Assembly (NCBI RefSeq): GCF_009708215.1
Contig: NZ_CP046175.1
Span: 2,046,001 to 2,110,000 of the forward strand
Length of the DNA: 64,000 nucleotides
Direction of reading: 5' to 3'
Origin: Occultella kanbiaonis
GTDB taxonomy: Bacteria; Actinomycetota; Actinomycetes; Actinomycetales; Beutenbergiaceae
The notes beneath the pieces were generated by a model, which was given only the letters and a program-made list of their open reading frames with translations, was not told the DNA's origin and searched no databases. Below, piece by piece: positions 35,299 to 42,927 of this stretch. The first letter of the stretch is position 1. Each line of letters starts with the position of its first letter. Position numbers and translations under genes: made by a program.

Positions 35299-35529
35299 GT
35301 GAAGCACTCCGAGTTCTGGGCCGCCATGGAGGACACGTTCGGTCGCTACGGCGCCTCCCTGGCGCAGGACCTCGTCCTCGCGCCGCTGAACGGCCGCACC
35401 GCGAACGAGGCACTCGCGGACGGGGAGAACCCGCAGCGGGTGTGGGAGGCGATCTGCACCGTCAACGAACTCCCGGAGTCGGTGCGCTGGCACCACCGCA
35501 CGGCCGATCACAAGTCGAAGCGACGTTAG
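35299..35529 (+). CDS. DUF3046 protein
   Basis: The 76-aa protein (MKHSEFWAAMEDTFGRYGA...) is a clear DUF3046 member, a small actinobacterial family of unknown function that usually sits immediately upstream of recA. Here it is 19 kb away from recA, with transporter, dehydrogenase and sugar genes in between, so the usual neighbourhood has been split. GTG start, no Shine-Dalgarno. Confidence 0.88.
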   Translation: MKHSEFWAAMEDTFGRYGASLAQDLVLAPLNGRTANEALADGENPQRVWEAICTVNELPESVRWHHRTADHKSKRR

Positions 35530-35536
35530 GGTGTTA

Positions 35537-35550
35537 GGTTGCTAGCAACC
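35537..35550. promoter_or_regulatory. perfect 14-bp palindrome before the DrrA-like operon
   Basis: GGTTGCTAGCAACC, perfectly palindromic, lies 7 nt after the DUF3046 stop and 25 nt before the ABC exporter ATG. Regulator unknown; no regulator gene is adjacent. Confidence 0.5.
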
Positions 35551-35574
35551 CGGCAGATGTGGTGACATAGAGCC

Positions 35575-36495
35575 ATGTCCCTGATCCGCGGCACCGGCCT
35601 GCGCAAGACGTTCGGTGACTTCGTCGCCGTCGACGGCATCGACGTCGAGGTCGCCGCGGGGGAGTCCTTCGGATTCCTCGGCCCGAACGGCGCCGGCAAG
35701 ACCTCCACGATGCGCATGATCGGCGCCACCTCCCCGGTCTCCGGCGGCGAGCTGCGCGTGTTCGGCATGGATCCGGCCACGCATGCGTCGGCGATCAAGG
35801 CGCGCCTGGGCGTGGTGCCGCAGACCGACGCCCTCGACGAGGAGCTGCGGGTGCGCGAGAACCTCCTCGTCTACGGCCGCTACTTCGGCCTCTCCCGCGA
35901 GCAGGTGCGGGCGCGCACCGGACCCCTGCTCGAGTTCGCGCAACTGACGGAGAAGACCGACGCCGTCGTCGAGTCGCTGTCCGGCGGGATGAAGCGCCGG
36001 CTGACCATCGCCCGCGCGCTCATCAACGAGCCGAGCCTGCTGCTCCTCGACGAGCCGACCACGGGCCTGGACCCGCAGGCCCGGCACGTCCTGTGGGACC
36101 GGCTGTTCCGGCTCAAGCGGGACGGCGTCACGCTCGTGCTCACCACGCACTACATGGACGAGGCGGAGCAGCTCTGCGACCGGCTCGTGGTGATGGACCA
36201 CGGCCGGATCGTCGCGGAGGGCTCGCCCCGGTCGCTGATCACCCAGCACGCCTCCCGTGAGGTGCTCGAACTGCGCTTCGACGCCGCCGATCACGCCGAG
36301 CACGTCGCGGACGTCGCCGGCATCGCCGAGCGGGTCGAGGTCCTCGCCGACCGGCTCCTGCTCTACGTCCACGACGGCGACGGCGCCCTCGAGACGGTCG
36401 CCGCGCGCGGTGTGCACCCGCTCTCGGCCCTGGTGCGCCGTGCCTCGCTCGAGGACGTGTTCCTGCGGCTGACAGGGCGGAGCCTGGTCGAGTGA
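35575..36495 (+). CDS. ABC-2 exporter ATPase, DrrA/NodI-like
   Basis: The 306-aa ATP-binding subunit has Walker A GPNGAGKTS, signature LSGGMKRR and Walker B LLLDEPTTGLD followed by the switch His in LTTHYMDEAEQLCD. The C-terminal 80 residues form the DrrA-type accessory domain. It powers export of a lipid-like or drug-like molecule with the two permeases that follow; its stop overlaps the first permease start (GTGA). Confidence 0.92.
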   Translation: MSLIRGTGLRKTFGDFVAVDGIDVEVAAGESFGFLGPNGAGKTSTMRMIGATSPVSGGELRVFGMDPATHASAIKARLGVVPQTDALDEELRVRENLLVYGRYFGLSREQVRARTGPLLEFAQLTEKTDAVVESLSGGMKRRLTIARALINEPSLLLLDEPTTGLDPQARHVLWDRLFRLKRDGVTLVLTTHYMDEAEQLCDRLVVMDHGRIVAEGSPRSLITQHASREVLELRFDAADHAEHVADVAGIAERVEVLADRLLLYVHDGDGALETVAARGVHPLSALVRRASLEDVFLRLTGRSLVE

Positions 36496-37400
36496 GCCGG
36501 GCGGACGAGCAGAGCCCGACGGCGCAGCCCGGCTCCCCGGGTGAGGTCGCCCCGGGAGGAGGTTCCGCCGTCGACGGAACCGGGCGCGAGGCGGGTCCGG
36601 CGCCGCGTCTCGCCGGGGGTGGCTGGCGAGCCGTGTTCGGCTACTGGTTCGCCGTCTACAAGCGGATCTGGCGCTCCACGGTGATCTCCTCGTTCCTGGC
36701 CCCGCTGCTCTACCTGGCCGGGATGGGTTACGGACTCGGGGCGCTCATCGACTCCGGGGACCGCACGGCCGTGCCCGGGGTGCCGTACGTGGCCTTCGTC
36801 GCGACCGGGCTGGTGGCCGCGCAGGCGATGATGACGGCGTCCGCCGAGACCACCTACAACGTGTTCGGCGCGATCAAGTGGTTGCACACCTACGACGCGA
36901 TGCTGGTGACGCCGCTGCGCGTGGTGGACCTGGTCCGCGGCCACCTCGTCTACGTGTTGATGCGCCTGACCCTCGTCGCCGGGGTGTTCGTGGGCGTCGC
37001 GCTCGCACTGCGGGCCATGGACGGACCGCTCGCCCTGGCCGCGGTGCCCGCCGCGGTGCTCGGCGGCCTCGCGTTCGCGACCCCGATCTACGCGTTCTCC
37101 GCGACCATCGACAGCGAGCAGGGCTTCAATGTGCTGCAGCGGTTCATCATCATGCCGCTGTTCCTGTTCTCCGGGACGTTCTTCCCGCTCACCCAGCTGC
37201 CCGTCGCCCTGCAGGTGTTCGGTTGGGTCTCGCCGCTGACCCACACGGTCGCGCTCACCCGGGCGCTCGGCCTGGGCACGGACTCTGCACTCTGGCTCGA
37301 GCCGTGGCGGTTCGCGGTCCACCTCGCCTACCTCGTGCTCTGGGCCGGGGTGGGCTACCTGCTCGCGGTGCGCGGCCTGCGGCGTCGGATGGTGGTCTGA
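36492..37400 (+). CDS. ABC-2 exporter permease
   Basis: The 302-aa membrane subunit has a 50-residue polar N-terminus (Pro/Gly-rich) and six predicted helices in the ABC-2 arrangement, with MPLFLFSGTFFPLTQLP in the typical place of the re-entrant/periplasmic loop. GTG start overlapping the ATPase stop. The downstream permease begins at the next base after its stop codon. Confidence 0.9.
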   Translation: MSRADEQSPTAQPGSPGEVAPGGGSAVDGTGREAGPAPRLAGGGWRAVFGYWFAVYKRIWRSTVISSFLAPLLYLAGMGYGLGALIDSGDRTAVPGVPYVAFVATGLVAAQAMMTASAETTYNVFGAIKWLHTYDAMLVTPLRVVDLVRGHLVYVLMRLTLVAGVFVGVALALRAMDGPLALAAVPAAVLGGLAFATPIYAFSATIDSEQGFNVLQRFIIMPLFLFSGTFFPLTQLPVALQVFGWVSPLTHTVALTRALGLGTDSALWLEPWRFAVHLAYLVLWAGVGYLLAVRGLRRRMVV

Positions 37401-38213
37401 GTGGCCACGACCAGCACCCCCACGTCCCGCCGGGCACTGCCGTTCCCGGTCGCGATGGCCCGCCCCGCTGCGCTCGTGGAGCGCAACCTGCGCGCCGCCA
37501 GGCACTACTGGCTCACCTTCGTCTCCGGCTTCTTCGAGCCGGTGTTCTACCTGTTCGCGATGGGCGTGGGCATCGGGGCGCTGGTCGGCTCTGTCGAGGT
37601 CGCCGGCCGTGAGGTCCCGTACGCGGTGTTCGTTGCGCCGGCGATGATGGCGACGTCGGCGATGAACGGCGCCGTCTACGACTCCACCGGCAACGTCTTC
37701 TACAAGCTCAAGCACTCCAAGCTCTACCGGTCCGTGCTGTCCACGCCACTACGGCCGTGGGACATCGCGGTGGGGGAGATCTCCTGGGCGCTGCTGCGCG
37801 GTCTGATCTACTCGGCTGCGTTCCTGCTCGTCGCGGCGGTGGCCGGGTTCGTCCCGTCCTGGTGGGCCCTGCTCGCAATCCCGGCCTGCACACTGATCGG
37901 GCTCGGCTTCGCCGCCGTCGGCATGGCCGCCACCACCTACATGCGATCGTGGAACGACATGGACTACGTGCAGCTCGCGATCCTGCCGATGTTCCTGTTC
38001 TCGGCGACCTTCTACCCGCTCGCGACCTACCCGCCGGCGCTGCAATGGGTGGTTCAGGCGACGCCGCTCTATCACGGCGTGGATCTGGTCCGCGCTCTGA
38101 CGATGGGGGACCTGCATGTGGGCCTGCTGGTCCACGTCGCCTACCTCGCGGCGTTCTCCGCGTTCGGCCTCTGGGCCACCACCCGCCGGATCGGGAAGCT
38201 GTTGCTCACCTGA
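37401..38213 (+). CDS. ABC-2 exporter permease
   Basis: The 270-aa second permease, about 30 aa shorter than its neighbour, shows the same fold, including LPMFLFSATFYPLATYP. Together they probably form a heterodimeric channel; two non-identical ABC-2 permeases with one ATPase is a common actinobacterial layout. GTG start without a spacer. It meets the leftward epimerase gene with only 6 nt between stops and no visible terminator. Confidence 0.9.
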   Translation: MATTSTPTSRRALPFPVAMARPAALVERNLRAARHYWLTFVSGFFEPVFYLFAMGVGIGALVGSVEVAGREVPYAVFVAPAMMATSAMNGAVYDSTGNVFYKLKHSKLYRSVLSTPLRPWDIAVGEISWALLRGLIYSAAFLLVAAVAGFVPSWWALLAIPACTLIGLGFAAVGMAATTYMRSWNDMDYVQLAILPMFLFSATFYPLATYPPALQWVVQATPLYHGVDLVRALTMGDLHVGLLVHVAYLAAFSAFGLWATTRRIGKLLLT

Positions 38214-38219
38214 GTGCCG

Positions 38220-39062
38220 TCAGCGTCCGTCCCGCCACGAGTGCACCGGGGCGTAGCCGAGGACGCGGCGGGCCTTGTCGATCGAGAGCATGGTGTCGTG
38301 TTCGCCCAGGTCGCGCGTGCGGGGCACGTCCGGGAAGACCTCGGCCACGAGCTCGGCGTTCGGGCGCGTCGTCACCGTGTCCGGCGAGGCGATGATGAAC
38401 CGGTCGAACCCGGTTCCGTCGAACTCGAGCGCCCGCAGCACGGCCTGCGCGCCGTCGCGGGCATCGATGTAGGACCACAGGTTCCACTTGCGCGCGAACG
38501 GGTCCGCGTCGAACGGGAACGCCTCATAGTCCGCGGGGGACATCACGTTGGAGAACCTCAGCGCGATGATCTTCAGTGCCGGGTCCCAGCGGGTCAGCTC
38601 GATCGCCATCGTCTCCTCGAGGTGCTTCACGAGGGAGTAGGTCGACTCCGGCCGCGCCGGGTACTCCTCGTCCACCGGGAGGTACGGGGGCGGCGTGTCG
38701 AACGGGAGCCCGAGCACGGTCTCACTGGAGGCGTACGCGATGTTCCGGATCCCGAGACGCCTGGCGGCCTGGAACACGTGGAACGTGGACAGGATGTTGT
38801 TCTCGAACGTGGCGACGTCGCTGGCGAGGCCGGGCGCCGGGATCGCGGCGAGGTGCACGATGGCGTCCAGCCCGTCATGGGAGCCGTCGATGCCGGCCAG
38901 TGCGTCCACCACCTGCCCGTGGTCGGTCAGGTCCACGCGCGTGAAGCCCGGCCCGCGCTCGCCGTACCGATCAAGGGCGACGACGGCGTGACCCGCCTCG
39001 CGCAGGTACGTCACCACGACTCGACCCAACTTGCCGGACGCCCCGGTCACCGCGATGTGCAT
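38220..39062 (-). CDS. NAD-dependent epimerase/dehydratase family protein
   Basis: The 280-aa extended short-chain dehydrogenase has the nucleotide-binding TGASGKLG near the N-terminus, AIVHLAAIPAPG, and the catalytic YSLVK (Tyr-x3-Lys) near residue 144 with a preceding Ser-rich segment (YASSETVLG). The substrate is probably a sugar nucleotide or free sugar; uronate dehydrogenase-like enzymes are similar, but this is not certain. Leaderless start. No operon partner. Confidence 0.82.
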   Translation of the reverse strand: MHIAVTGASGKLGRVVVTYLREAGHAVVALDRYGERGPGFTRVDLTDHGQVVDALAGIDGSHDGLDAIVHLAAIPAPGLASDVATFENNILSTFHVFQAARRLGIRNIAYASSETVLGLPFDTPPPYLPVDEEYPARPESTYSLVKHLEETMAIELTRWDPALKIIALRFSNVMSPADYEAFPFDADPFARKWNLWSYIDARDGAQAVLRALEFDGTGFDRFIIASPDTVTTRPNAELVAEVFPDVPRTRDLGEHDTMLSIDKARRVLGYAPVHSWRDGR

Positions 39063-39068
39063 GGGCCG

Positions 39069-39074
39069 AGAGTA
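39069..39074 (-). promoter_or_regulatory. -10 element of the epimerase gene
   Basis: TACTCT ends 6 nt before the ATG at 39062. Confidence 0.5.
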
Positions 39075-39120
39075 CGCCCACCGCCCGATGCCGCCGCGAT
39101 CCGAGGGGCATCGCCGCGGC

Positions 39121-39666
39121 TCACCCGGCGGTGACTGCCGCCGTCGCCGGGACGGTGACGGCGTGCCGTGCCAGCATCGTCAGCCAGACCATCGTGAACG
39201 GGATGACCGTCACGTTCTTGATAGCCAGCTCCCAGGACTGGTACGTCGCCTGCGCGGACGCGTCCAGGCTCGCCCCGATGGCGTCGGGGATCACCTTCGC
39301 GACGATCGTCAGAGCAACCAGGAGCGCGGCGCTCGCAAGCAGCACTCCGGTCCGACCGTCGACGAACCGGCCCAGCCGGGCACCCACCTCGGACCACGGC
39401 ACGTCGGTGTCCGCGAACGCGCGCCGGATCACCCAGGCCAGGAACAGCACCCGCACCGCCGCCGTCACCACCTCGCCGCCGACCCCGCCCGCCCACGCGT
39501 ACCGCTCGTCACCGCCGACGGCGAGGAACCGCTGCACCGACGCCACCGCGCCGAACGCGAACACGATCGGGTAGTGCCGGATGAAGAATCCGCCGGACGC
39601 CCCGAACACCCGGATCGCCTCGCCCCATGCCCCGCTCCACCGCATCTCCTCAATCCCTTCAGTCAT
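39121..39666 (-). CDS. membrane protein divergent from a MarR regulator
   Basis: The 181-aa protein has about four hydrophobic segments (near 27-45, 62-80, 105-125 and 150-168) and no recognised motif. Two starts are possible: ATG 39666, or ATG 39645 with AAGGGA 8 nt upstream; the longer form is given. The 49-bp gap to the divergent marR gene contains AT-rich inverted repeats, so the MarR protein probably regulates it. Confidence 0.65.
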   Translation of the reverse strand: MTEGIEEMRWSGAWGEAIRVFGASGGFFIRHYPIVFAFGAVASVQRFLAVGGDERYAWAGGVGGEVVTAAVRVLFLAWVIRRAFADTDVPWSEVGARLGRFVDGRTGVLLASAALLVALTIVAKVIPDAIGASLDASAQATYQSWELAIKNVTVIPFTMVWLTMLARHAVTVPATAAVTAG

Positions 39667-39690
39667 CTAAATGATTCAGTAGACTAAAAG
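39663..39690. promoter_or_regulatory. AT-rich MarR operator region
   Basis: TCAT-CTAA-ATGA (39663-39674) and TTCAGTAGACTAAA-type half-sites (39675-39688) are small inverted repeats in the short divergent gap. The first overlaps the membrane-protein start codon. Confidence 0.4.
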
Positions 39691-39715
39691 GTAACAGAAG
39701 GTGGAGGATGTGACC

Positions 39716-40186
39716 ATGGCCGATGCACAACCTGTCCAGATGCCCGAGCCGGACCGGCTGGGGGCCGAGCTGAGCGACGCCGTCGTGCTGTTCCACGAGG
39801 CGATCGGCTCCCTGATGGGACTGTCCGCCGCGGACCACAAGGCGCTCGGCATCCTGGGCCGGGAGGGACCGATGTCCGCCGGCGAACTGGCCGAGCGCAC
39901 GGCGCTGACGGCCGGCGCAGTGACCGGACTGGTGGACCGCCTCGAACGCACCGGGCTGGCCCGCCGCGAGCGGGACCCGGGGGACCGGCGGCGCCTCGTG
40001 GTGACGGCGTCCCGGCCCGCCGACCCCCGGGTGGCCGAGGCGTTCGCGGGCCTCAGCACTGCGATGGCCGAGGTGACCGCGCGGTTCAGCCCGGAACAGC
40101 TCGTTGCGATAGCCGAGTGGGTCGCTCTGTCGAGTGCCGCGCTGCGCGGCCAGGCCGCGGCGATCGCGGCCCGGCGCGAGACGTAG
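39716..40186 (+). CDS. MarR-family transcriptional regulator
   Basis: The 156-aa winged-helix regulator has a dimerisation helix at each end and the DNA-binding core LGILGREGPMSAGELAERTALTAGAVTGLVDRLE split over helices 2-4, followed by the wing RRERDPGDRRRLVV with the conserved D-R. The ATG at 39716 has GGAGG 8 nt upstream; an upstream GTG at 39701 lacks this. Ligand unknown; likely target is the divergent membrane-protein gene. Confidence 0.9.
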   Translation: MADAQPVQMPEPDRLGAELSDAVVLFHEAIGSLMGLSAADHKALGILGREGPMSAGELAERTALTAGAVTGLVDRLERTGLARRERDPGDRRRLVVTASRPADPRVAEAFAGLSTAMAEVTARFSPEQLVAIAEWVALSSAALRGQAAAIAARRET

Positions 40187-40198
40187 GACAGCCGGCCG

Positions 40199-41449
40199 TC
40201 ACGGAGTGCCCGACGGCGGACCATCGTCGGCAGATGTGCTCGGCTCCGTGGTGGGTGCGTCAGGCGTCGCGGTCGCATCGTCGGGTGGCTCGACCGGGTC
40301 GGCCGGGTCTGCGGCCTCATCCTCGCCGACCGCGCCGTCCGTCGCCGTCGCGTCCTCGGTCGCCTCAGGGTCGGTGGCCGGGTCGCCGGTCATCGCACGC
40401 TCGAGCGGGAACAGGGAAGGCGCCGGCCAGACCGGCTCGATCGCGAGGGCGCCGGGGCTCGGTACGAGGAGCCCGTTCGCGCCCGGTTCGACGTCTTCCA
40501 CCGCATAGAAGGTGTACGGGAAGGCGTTCAGCGGGATCTGGGGGTCCGTCGCCCCGAGCGGAATGTCGCCCCAGGTCGACTCGCCACCCCACTGCGCCCA
40601 CGACCGACCAAGCTCGGGCTCGGTGAGCACCACGGGCTTGCCGTCCTGATCGACGATGCGCGCATCCGTGATCGGGGCGCCGTCCGCGCCGTAGACGAAC
40701 AGGTTCGTCGCCGCAACGCCGTCGACCTGCACGCCGTCGTTCGTCGCCTCCGCGATGCCACTGCTGAAGCCGCTCTGCCATCCTGACTCGTAGTCGCCGT
40801 TGCCGTCCTGGGCGATGTACGAGGCGGAGAGTACGAAGACCGGCAGCGCGGCGACGGCACAGATGGTGCTTGCCGTCAGCAGGACCGCATGGACCCGGCG
40901 GCCCTGCCCGAAGCTGCCCCGGCCCCACTGCACGCTCGCCACCACGAGCGCGATCAGGAACAGCCAGGCCCCGAGCGAGTGCGGCACCGGTCCCGTTCCG
41001 GACATGGCCCGAAGGATCACGAAGACCACCCAGGCGCGCAGCAGCCACCACACCGGCCGCAGGGCCGCGACGAACCCGGCGACGGCCCGCACCCAGCGGT
41101 TGTCCTCGGCCAGGCGGCGCCAGTCGGTCACCAGTTCGGCGCCCGCATCGGAGAGCACCCGCCCGAGCGTGCGGCGCGGGCGTGGCCCGGCGGGTGGCAG
41201 CTCGATCCCGGCGGCCTCGCGCAGCTCCTCGGCATAGGTGCTCGGATCCCCGAACCGGGTGGCCAGGGCCGCGGCATCGAGCCCGGCCAGCGCCGCTGGG
41301 TCCGCGACCTCGTCGAGGAGGGCGTCGGTGAGGTCCGCCTGGAGTCCGCCGGTGAGCTCGTCCAGGGTCTCCGCGTCGAGCGCGGCCAGGTGGTCCCGGA
41401 CGGCGGCGGCGTAGGCAGCCACGGCATCCGATTGCGTCAGGGTGGACAT
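40199..41449 (-). CDS. HAAS-like membrane protein partnered with PadR
   Basis: The 416-aa protein has an N-terminal helical domain (about 1-85, resembling HAAS/DUF1700 signalling domains), three to four membrane helices (about 120-210), an extracytoplasmic beta-rich part (about 215-350) and an acidic Thr/Pro/Asp-rich tail. PadR-HAAS pairs are widespread membrane-associated regulatory modules of unclear function. The start ATG overlaps the padR stop (TGATG). Confidence 0.65.
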   Translation of the reverse strand: MSTLTQSDAVAAYAAAVRDHLAALDAETLDELTGGLQADLTDALLDEVADPAALAGLDAAALATRFGDPSTYAEELREAAGIELPPAGPRPRRTLGRVLSDAGAELVTDWRRLAEDNRWVRAVAGFVAALRPVWWLLRAWVVFVILRAMSGTGPVPHSLGAWLFLIALVVASVQWGRGSFGQGRRVHAVLLTASTICAVAALPVFVLSASYIAQDGNGDYESGWQSGFSSGIAEATNDGVQVDGVAATNLFVYGADGAPITDARIVDQDGKPVVLTEPELGRSWAQWGGESTWGDIPLGATDPQIPLNAFPYTFYAVEDVEPGANGLLVPSPGALAIEPVWPAPSLFPLERAMTGDPATDPEATEDATATDGAVGEDEAADPADPVEPPDDATATPDAPTTEPSTSADDGPPSGTP

Positions 41450-41778
41450 CAGTGTGCCTCCGCCAGGTCGAGAAGATCGGTCATGGTGTGCGCGAACTCG
41501 TGCCAGTGCTTGGTCTGCAGGTCCAGGGAGGCCCGGCCCTGCGGGGTGATGCCGTAGTACTTGCGGTGCGGTCCCTCGTCCGAGGGCACCACGTAACTGG
41601 TGAGCGCACCGGCGGCGTACAGGCGCCGCAGGGTGCCGTACACCGAGGCGTCGCCCACGTCGGTCAGTCCGGCGCCGCGCAGCCGCCGCACCACGTCGTA
41701 GCCGTAGCCGTCCTCGGCCCGGACCACGGCGAGCACGGCCAGGTCGAGCACGCCCTTGAGCATCTGTGTCGTGTCCAT
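41449..41778 (-). CDS. PadR-family transcriptional regulator
   Basis: The 109-aa winged-helix protein has the PadR core KGVLDLAVLAVVRAEDGYGYDV and the wing PHRKYYGITPQGRASLD. The ATG at 41778 has AAGGAG 5 nt upstream; an upstream ATG at 41826 does not. PadR proteins usually repress their own operon; here that includes the HAAS-like gene, and the repeated sequences at 41834-41862 lie at the promoter. Confidence 0.9.
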   Translation of the reverse strand: MDTTQMLKGVLDLAVLAVVRAEDGYGYDVVRRLRGAGLTDVGDASVYGTLRRLYAAGALTSYVVPSDEGPHRKYYGITPQGRASLDLQTKHWHEFAHTMTDLLDLAEAH

Positions 41779-41829
41779 CGCCACTCCTTGATCGCGCGGG
41801 CGACCATCGGCCACCACCCAATGCACTGC

Positions 41830-41835
41830 ACACTA
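41830..41835 (-). promoter_or_regulatory. possible -10 element of padR
   Basis: TAGTGT on the minus strand, 51 bp before the padR ATG; no good -35 is visible. Confidence 0.35.
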
Positions 41836-41862
41836 CTGCGCGATGTGCGGTACTGCGCGATG
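41834..41862. repeat. direct repeat at the padR promoter
   Basis: TACTGCGCGATG occurs at 41834-41845 and 41851-41862, 17 bp apart, overlapping the proposed padR -10. It could be two regulator half-sites on one face of the helix or a fortuitous duplication. Confidence 0.5.
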
Positions 41863-41892
41863 CGCCGTCGGCGTGTCGTATCCCTCGACCGG

Positions 41893-42019
41893 GTCCGCCG
41901 AGAGTGTGATTGTGCGGCGGAACCGGCTTGTGGGCCGCACAACCGCACCCGCGCCGGTGGGAGTCCTGCCGAGAGCGCGATCGTGCGGCGAGCGCGTGGC
42001 GGTGGGCCGCACGATGACA
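41893..42019. repeat. two tandem hairpin units with covarying stems
   Basis: A unit of about 57 bp is repeated with 71-bp spacing. Unit 1 pairs TTGTGCGGC (41910-41918) with GCCGCACAA (41934-41942); unit 2 pairs ATCGTGCGGC (41980-41989) with GCCGCACGAT (42006-42015). Where the second base of the stem changes from T to C, its partner changes from A to G, so pairing is preserved. Flanks also match (CCGAGAG before each, GTGGGCCGCAC within). The 321-bp gap between padR and iclR holds nothing else I can name. Confidence 0.65.
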
Positions 42020-42099
42020 CGTTGGCGGCATCGAGGGCAGGCCCGATCGGGCTGCCCGCCGGCGCCGCGCGGGCTACGCTCCGGTGAAAGGAGGTCCTC

Positions 42100-42849
42100 G
42101 TGGCGGAGCCGACCATGATCCACTCGGTGGTGCGAGCCCTGCGGCTGCTCGACGAGGTGGCCGAGTCGGATGTGCCGGTCACCGCCAAGCAGCTCGCGAG
42201 CCGGACCGGCACGCCGCTGCCGACCGTCTACCACCTGCTCCGCACGCTCGTGCACGAGGACTACCTGGCTCGCACCGCCGCGGGGTACGTGATCGGCGAC
42301 CACGTCGACCGGCTCCGCGGTACGAAGGTGGGTGGTCTGCGCACCGACCGGGCCCACGAGATCCTGAGCGGACTGCACGCCGACCTCGGCGCCGCGGCCT
42401 ATCTGTCCGTGCTCGTGGACGGCGAGATCCAGCTGCGGGACATCGTCGACAGCCCGACCGCGCCACGTGCGGACCTGTGGGTGGGCTTCCACGATGCCGC
42501 CCACGCCACCGCGCTCGGCAAGGCGGTGCTCTCGGTGCTGCCCGACGACGCGCGCCGCGACTACATCGAGTCCCACTCACTCGAGGACCTCACGCCGCGT
42601 ACGCTCACCGACCGGCGCGCGCTGCTGCGCCAGCTCGGCACGCAGTCGCGGTTCCGGCTGGACCGCGAGGAGTACTCGCTCGGCACCGTCTGCATCGCCG
42701 CGCCGGTGCCGTCGGCGCGGACGATGGCTGCCGTCGCGGTGTCGGTGCCCGCGCACCGCGGCGCCGACGTGCTCGCCCGTGCCGCGCGGCTGACCCGCGC
42801 CGCCACGCTGATCGCGCTGAGCACCGACGAGGGCGCTATCACCATCTGA
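42100..42849 (+). CDS. IclR-family transcriptional regulator
   Basis: The 249-aa regulator has a winged-helix N-terminus (HSVVRALRLLDEVAE, LASRTGTPLPTVYHLLRTL) and a GAF-like IclR effector domain (about 80-245, ATALGKAVLSVLPDDARRDYIESH split over the family's signature). AAAGGAGGT stands 5 nt before the GTG, an almost perfect ribosome binding site. It is followed after 78 bp by the E1alpha-E1beta-lipoyl operon and probably controls it. Confidence 0.9.
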   Translation: MAEPTMIHSVVRALRLLDEVAESDVPVTAKQLASRTGTPLPTVYHLLRTLVHEDYLARTAAGYVIGDHVDRLRGTKVGGLRTDRAHEILSGLHADLGAAAYLSVLVDGEIQLRDIVDSPTAPRADLWVGFHDAAHATALGKAVLSVLPDDARRDYIESHSLEDLTPRTLTDRRALLRQLGTQSRFRLDREEYSLGTVCIAAPVPSARTMAAVAVSVPAHRGADVLARAARLTRAATLIALSTDEGAITI

Positions 42850-42866
42850 AATAGCGCACGTTGCCA

Positions 42867-42881
42867 CCCGCGATGCGCGGG
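42867..42881 (+). terminator. weak hairpin after iclR
   Basis: CCCGC-GATGC-GCGGG, a 5-bp stem, could end or attenuate read-through from iclR into the E1 operon. Confidence 0.3.
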
Positions 42882-42887
42882 ATGAGG

Positions 42888-42913
42888 CTGGTTGTCCAGA
42901 GGGGAACGACCAG
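42888..42913. promoter_or_regulatory. imperfect palindrome before the E1 operon, likely IclR site
   Basis: CTGGTTGTCC (42888-42897) pairs with the complementary half ending in ACGACCAG (8 of 10 positions), with a 6-nt centre. It is 15 bp before the E1alpha ATG. Confidence 0.5.
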
Positions 42914-42927
42914 CCAATGGAGGCAAC

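Noticed and set aside
41834-42019. CRISPR-like array
   Set aside because: Only two copies of each unit, unequal spacing, no uniform spacer length, and no cas genes in the window.
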